Assembly (NCBI GenBank): GCA_009731375.1
Contig: BJOX01000024.1
Span: 384,530 to 409,306 of the forward strand
Direction: 5' to 3'
DNA length: 24,777 nt
DNA from: Paulinella micropora
Taxonomy: Eukaryota > Cercozoa > Imbricatea > Euglyphida
Below, piece by piece: positions 1-24,777 of this stretch (position 1 is its first letter; each line of letters starts with the position of its first letter). The notes under the pieces are model-generated. The model ran no database searches. It was not told the DNA's origin and was given only the letters and a program-made list of their open reading frames with translations. The position numbers and the translations under genes are program-made.

Positions 1-36
1 CTATCTATCTACCTATCTATCTACCTATCTATCTAC

Positions 37-118
<82 letters not shown>

Positions 119-169
119 GCATCTGTCTACCTCTCTCTCTCTCCCTCTCTCTGTCTCTCTCTCTCTACC

Positions 170-201
<32 letters not shown>

Positions 202-306
202 CCTACCTACCTACCTACCTACCCACCTACCTATCTACCTACCTACGTATCTATCTACCTATCTATCTACCTATCTATCTACCTATCTACCTACCTATCT
301 ACCTAC

Positions 307-340
<34 letters not shown>

Positions 341-363
341 CTATCTCTATCTATCTATCTATC

Positions 364-398
<35 letters not shown>

Positions 399-412
399 GC
401 ATCTGTCTACCT

Positions 413-449
<37 letters not shown>

Positions 450-483
450 AAGTAACTAACTAACAAGCTCACTGTCGGTCTAG
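1..483. repeat. TATC/TACC microsatellite, then GT tract and intron end
   Basis: CTAT and CTAC tetranucleotide runs fill 1-410, with short TC stretches near 130-165. A GT tract covers about 417-446. The last 37 bases are non-repetitive and end in a TCTAG acceptor before exon 484-542. I see no gene here. Confidence 0.9.
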
Positions 484-542
484 GAACCCGAAGGCTGGGC
501 CAAATCCACTGCTGCGAGCAATCGGAAAATGCCTCAGCGAAG
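484..542 (+). CDS. Candidate 5' exon (NPKAGPNPLLRAIGKCLSE)
   Basis: Bounded by TCTAG and a weak donor GTCGCC. Two frames are open. I prefer the one reading NPKAGPNPLLRAIGKCLSE (incoming phase 2, outgoing phase 1). The partial copy at 595-633 differs from it at two synonymous sites and one replacement (E to K), whereas in the alternative frame (EPEGWAKSTAASN...) all the changes are replacements. In the preferred frame it joins exon 1338-1385 in phase. Its connection to the phosphodiesterase exons beyond the gap is inferred from strand and style only. Confidence 0.5.
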
Positions 543-594
543 GTCGCCTTCTTCTCTTTCTTCTCCTTCTCCTTCTCCTTCTTTTTCTTCTTCT

Positions 595-633
595 ATCCAC
601 TGCTGCGAGCAATCGGGAAGTGCCTCAGCAAAG
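595..633 (+). repeat. Partial copy of exon 484-542, donor edge
   Basis: The last 39 nt of the exon recur here with the same GTCGCC donor context, after a pyrimidine-rich CTT tract. There is no acceptor in front of it. In the preferred frame it reads LLRAIGKCLSK. Confidence 0.85.
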
Positions 634-937
634 GTCGCCTTCTTCTTCTTCTTCTTCTTCTTCTTCTTCTTCTTCTTCTTCTTCTTCTTCTTCTTCTTCT
701 TCTTCTTCTTCTTCTTCTTCTTCTTCTTCTTCTTCTTCTTCTTCTTCTTCTTCTTCTTCTTCTTCTTCGTCTTCTTCTTCTTCTTCTTCTTCTTCTTCTC
801 CTCCTTCTCCTCCTCCTCCTCCTCCTCCTCCTTATTCTTATTCTTCTTCTCCTTCTCCTTCGTCTTCTTCCTCATCATCTTCTTCGTGTTGTTGTAGTTG
901 TTGTCGTTGTTGTTGTAGTTGTTGTTGTTGTTGTTGT

Positions 938-972
<35 letters not shown>

Positions 973-1188
973 TTGATGATGCTGTTGTTGTTGTAATTGT
1001 TATTGTTATTGTTGTTGTTGTTTTCGTTGTCGTCGTTGTTGTTGTCGTTGTCGCCGTTGTTTTTGTTTTTGTTGTTGTTGTTGTGGTGGTGGTGGTGGTG
1101 GTTGTTGTTGTTGTCATCGTCGTCGTCGTCGTCGTTGTTGTTGTTGTTGTTGTTGTTGTAATTGTAACTGTTGTCGTCGTTGTCGTTG

Positions 1189-1235
<47 letters not shown>

Positions 1236-1278
1236 GTCGTCGTCGTCGCCGCCGCCGTTGTGGTTGTTGTCGTCATCG

Positions 1279-1315
<37 letters not shown>

Positions 1316-1316
1316 C
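634..1316. repeat. Trinucleotide repeat block CTT to CTC to GTT/GTC/GAT
   Basis: A CTT run of about 150 nt is followed by CCT, then a long mosaic of GTT, GTC, GAT and GTG triplets. Translations give only homopolymer proteins (Ser, Phe, Thr, Val), so no gene is called. Confidence 0.92.
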
Positions 1317-1337
1317 ACTGTGTGTATGTCTTGACAG

Positions 1338-1385
1338 GTACAGCTGTGGAAGGGGATGGCTTTCGCGTCATTCCTTGGGGTAAAG
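1338..1385 (+). CDS. Candidate 5' exon (TAVEGDGFRVIPWGK)
   Basis: A good acceptor (TGTCTTGACAG) precedes an open 48-nt island that reads TAVEGDGFRVIPWGK in phase with the exon at 484-542. The donor after AAAG is GTCCGA, which is weak. An alternative donor, GTAAAG at 1380, would give a different frame. I do not recognise the peptide. The exon is followed by GAAA repeats and a gap. Confidence 0.5.
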
Positions 1386-1413
1386 GTCCGATGAAAGAAA
1401 GAAAGAAAGAAGG

Positions 1414-1766
1414 NNNNNNNNNNNNNNNNNNNNNNNNNNNNNNNNNNNNNNNNNNNNNNNNNNNNNNNNNNNNNNNNNNNNNNNNNNNNNNNNNNNNNNN
1501 NNNNNNNNNNNNNNNNNNNNNNNNNNNNNNNNNNNNNNNNNNNNNNNNNNNNNNNNNNNNNNNNNNNNNNNNNNNNNNNNNNNNNNNNNNNNNNNNNNNN
1601 NNNNNNNNNNNNNNNNNNNNNNNNNNNNNNNNNNNNNNNNNNNNNNNNNNNNNNNNNNNNNNNNNNNNNNNNNNNNNNNNNNNNNNNNNNNNNNNNNNNN
1701 NNNNNNNNNNNNNNNNNNNNNNNNNNNNNNNNNNNNNNNNNNNNNNNNNNNNNNNNNNNNNNNNNN
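1414..1766. other. Assembly gap (353 N)
   Basis: A run of N, flanked by GAAA repeats on the left and CCTG repeats on the right. An exon could be hidden inside. Confidence 0.99.
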
Positions 1767-1838
1767 CCTGCCTGCCTTTGCCTGCCTGCCTGCCTGCCTT
1801 TGCCTTCCTGCCTGCCTCTGCCTGCCTGCTTGCCTTAG

Positions 1839-1960
1839 TGCAAAAGCTTTTTCCACACCCCTATCTACATAATCCATAGGCGGAGAAGAATGCAAAAACT
1901 TTTCCCACGCATCATCTACATAAGCCCATTCCCTATGGCTCGCATGTCATGCGAATGTTG
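1839..1960 (+). CDS. Candidate exon with an internal duplication
   Basis: CCTG repeats end in TGCCTTAG and then a short unique stretch appears twice (1839-1880 and 1891-1960). The first copy has the acceptor but shifts frame into a stop. The second has an open frame (VQKLFPRIIYISPF... to SCEC) and a good donor, GTAACT at 1961. The frame fits exon 1338-1385 in phase 1. The exon would end in TG, and the next seen exon (3207) starts with A, which would make TGA. So either another exon lies in the gap or this one is not used. Confidence 0.35.
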
Positions 1961-1972
1961 GTAACTCTATCA

Positions 1973-2035
<63 letters not shown>

Positions 2036-2182
2036 GATCTATCGATCTATCGCTCTATCGCTCTATCGCTCTCTCTCGCTCTCTCGCTCTCTTCGCTCTC
2101 CTCGCTCTCTTCGCTCTCCTCGCTCTCCTCGCTCTCCTCGCTCTCCTCACTCTCCTCGCTCTCCTCGCTCTCCTCGCTCTCC

Positions 2183-2260
<78 letters not shown>

Positions 2261-2263
2261 TCT
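1961..2263. repeat. TATC, CTCGCT/CTCCTCG and TC repeats
   Basis: The tract runs from TATC through CTCGCTCTC units about 12 nt long to pure TC, and ends at a gap. No coding signal. Confidence 0.93.
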
Positions 2264-3135
2264 NNNNNNNNNNNNNNNNNNNNNNNNNNNNNNNNNNNNN
2301 NNNNNNNNNNNNNNNNNNNNNNNNNNNNNNNNNNNNNNNNNNNNNNNNNNNNNNNNNNNNNNNNNNNNNNNNNNNNNNNNNNNNNNNNNNNNNNNNNNNN
2401 NNNNNNNNNNNNNNNNNNNNNNNNNNNNNNNNNNNNNNNNNNNNNNNNNNNNNNNNNNNNNNNNNNNNNNNNNNNNNNNNNNNNNNNNNNNNNNNNNNNN
2501 NNNNNNNNNNNNNNNNNNNNNNNNNNNNNNNNNNNNNNNNNNNNNNNNNNNNNNNNNNNNNNNNNNNNNNNNNNNNNNNNNNNNNNNNNNNNNNNNNNNN
2601 NNNNNNNNNNNNNNNNNNNNNNNNNNNNNNNNNNNNNNNNNNNNNNNNNNNNNNNNNNNNNNNNNNNNNNNNNNNNNNNNNNNNNNNNNNNNNNNNNNNN
2701 NNNNNNNNNNNNNNNNNNNNNNNNNNNNNNNNNNNNNNNNNNNNNNNNNNNNNNNNNNNNNNNNNNNNNNNNNNNNNNNNNNNNNNNNNNNNNNNNNNNN
2801 NNNNNNNNNNNNNNNNNNNNNNNNNNNNNNNNNNNNNNNNNNNNNNNNNNNNNNNNNNNNNNNNNNNNNNNNNNNNNNNNNNNNNNNNNNNNNNNNNNNN
2901 NNNNNNNNNNNNNNNNNNNNNNNNNNNNNNNNNNNNNNNNNNNNNNNNNNNNNNNNNNNNNNNNNNNNNNNNNNNNNNNNNNNNNNNNNNNNNNNNNNNN
3001 NNNNNNNNNNNNNNNNNNNNNNNNNNNNNNNNNNNNNNNNNNNNNNNNNNNNNNNNNNNNNNNNNNNNNNNNNNNNNNNNNNNNNNNNNNNNNNNNNNNN
3101 NNNNNNNNNNNNNNNNNNNNNNNNNNNNNNNNNNN
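2264..3135. other. Assembly gap (872 N)
   Basis: The largest gap in the window. It separates the weak 5' exon candidates from the continuous phosphodiesterase exon chain. Confidence 0.99.
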
Positions 3136-3206
3136 AAGGATAGGCAAGTAGGTGTAGGTAGGAAGGTAATGTATGTTTGTACGTTATGCGTGTGCCTTTC
3201 TTTTAG

Positions 3207-24201
<20,995 letters not shown>

Positions 24202-24259
24202 ATATCTATCTAGATATCTATCTATCTATGTAGTGTATCTATCTATGTATGTATGTATG

Positions 24260-24323
<64 letters not shown>

Positions 24324-24448
24324 CATCCATCCATCCATCCATCCATCTATCTATCTATCTATCTATCTACCTATCCACCTAGCTATCTATCGATGTGTGT
24401 TGTTGTCTAGTCTTACCACGTTGCCGAGTCTTACCACGTTGAACCAGA

Positions 24449-24486
<38 letters not shown>

Positions 24487-24487
24487 C

Positions 24488-24521
<34 letters not shown>

Positions 24522-24525
24522 CGCC
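24202..24525 (+). repeat. TATC/CATC array with a second, scrambled copy of the ESYHV exon start
   Basis: Tetranucleotides, then TGTGTTGTTGTCTAG at 24396-24410 followed by TCTTACCACGTTGCCGAGTC, TTACCACGTTGAACCAG (24411-24447) and more TATC. The exon start appears twice head to tail in shortened form. No donor. Confidence 0.9.
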
Positions 24526-24777
24526 TTGGGTTTTTCCCATCCCCAATCCAAATCCCTTTGCTTCAAGCTATCCTCCTGCGTAGCTCGTTGCTCTTTTGCG
24601 ATTTATCGCTCCTGTGCAGTCAAAAATTGGACTAATCTTCCTCTAGTCCGTATTGGTGACTGCATTCCATCATAGCCGTCCAGTGTTGCATAGCCCGGGC
24701 TAGGTCCCTGCGGGGGTTTAGGCCTCATACAATGTCATCATTGTAGCTTGCGCAAGCTTACGGTGCTCAAAACACTT
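24526..24777. other. Unique sequence of unknown nature at the window end
   Basis: About 250 nt of non-repetitive sequence. It contains a perfect 14-nt palindrome AGCTTGCGCAAGCT (24745-24758). One frame is open from the repeat to 24675 and ends SCAVKNWTNLPLVRIGDCIPS; the W-x-x-LP pattern is faintly like the C-terminus of non-LTR reverse transcriptases, but this is too short to claim. It could be a retroelement end. Confidence 0.4.

Noticed and set aside
529-1334. Open frames encoding poly-Ser, poly-Phe, poly-Lys, poly-Thr and poly-Val
   Set aside because: All are direct translations of triplet microsatellites, open on both strands, with no unique sequence.

Overview
The window is eukaryotic nuclear DNA. 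About nine tenths of it is microsatellite (mostly TATC/TACC, also ATT, GATGGT, CATA, CTTAC, TA, TC and homopolymers), and it carries several assembly gaps. Hidden in it, on the plus strand, is one gene cut into very short exons (35-127 nt). I traced it by finding AG/GT-bounded islands, translating them, and requiring the splice phases to join. From 3207 to 24201 every one of twenty exons joins its neighbour in phase. The product is a class I cyclic-nucleotide phosphodiesterase (PDEase_I / HD-type). The last exons spell the family signatures in order: [61 protein letters not shown]. Upstream is a Ser/Gln/Pro-rich region, then a charged, helical, possibly coiled-coil linker. The C-terminal part of the catalytic domain is not in the window. 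Two or three further exon candidates (484-1960) probably belong to the same gene but are cut off by two large N gaps. The organism cannot be named. tRNA-derived SINEs, MITE-like elements and many small introns fit an alga or other protist, or an invertebrate.

Layout: 1-3206 repeats, gaps and weak 5' exons. 3207-8299: exons for the low-complexity N-terminal region, with a probable retroelement fragment, a GC hairpin element pair and a MITE. 8300-11197: a long intron with poly-T, a gap, a SINE, two MITEs and a TA-rich minisatellite. 11198-17192: linker exons, with a SINE cluster and a second copy of one MITE. 18453-21546: start of the catalytic domain and the HN/HD metal-site exons. 21547-24201: the HD exon repeated as a minisatellite, then the VNNQ and ESYHV exons. 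24202-24777: repeats and an unidentified unique tail.

The most unusual property is that most exons are accompanied by partial copies of themselves. Copies of the acceptor edge lie upstream and copies of the donor edge lie downstream, each embedded in the microsatellite of the adjoining intron. At least twelve exons show this, one with ten acceptor-edge repeats, one with seven donor-edge repeats, and one with an inverted copy. By eye the copies differ from the exons mainly at synonymous positions. In exon 22 the only AG acceptor is in the truncated first copy while the complete exon is in the second, 240 nt (80 codons) downstream in the same open frame. Either this gene family evolves by microsatellite-mediated exon-edge duplication, or the assembly has stacked related alleles or paralogues through the repeats. 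The shared breakpoints argue for real duplication, but long reads and transcripts must decide.
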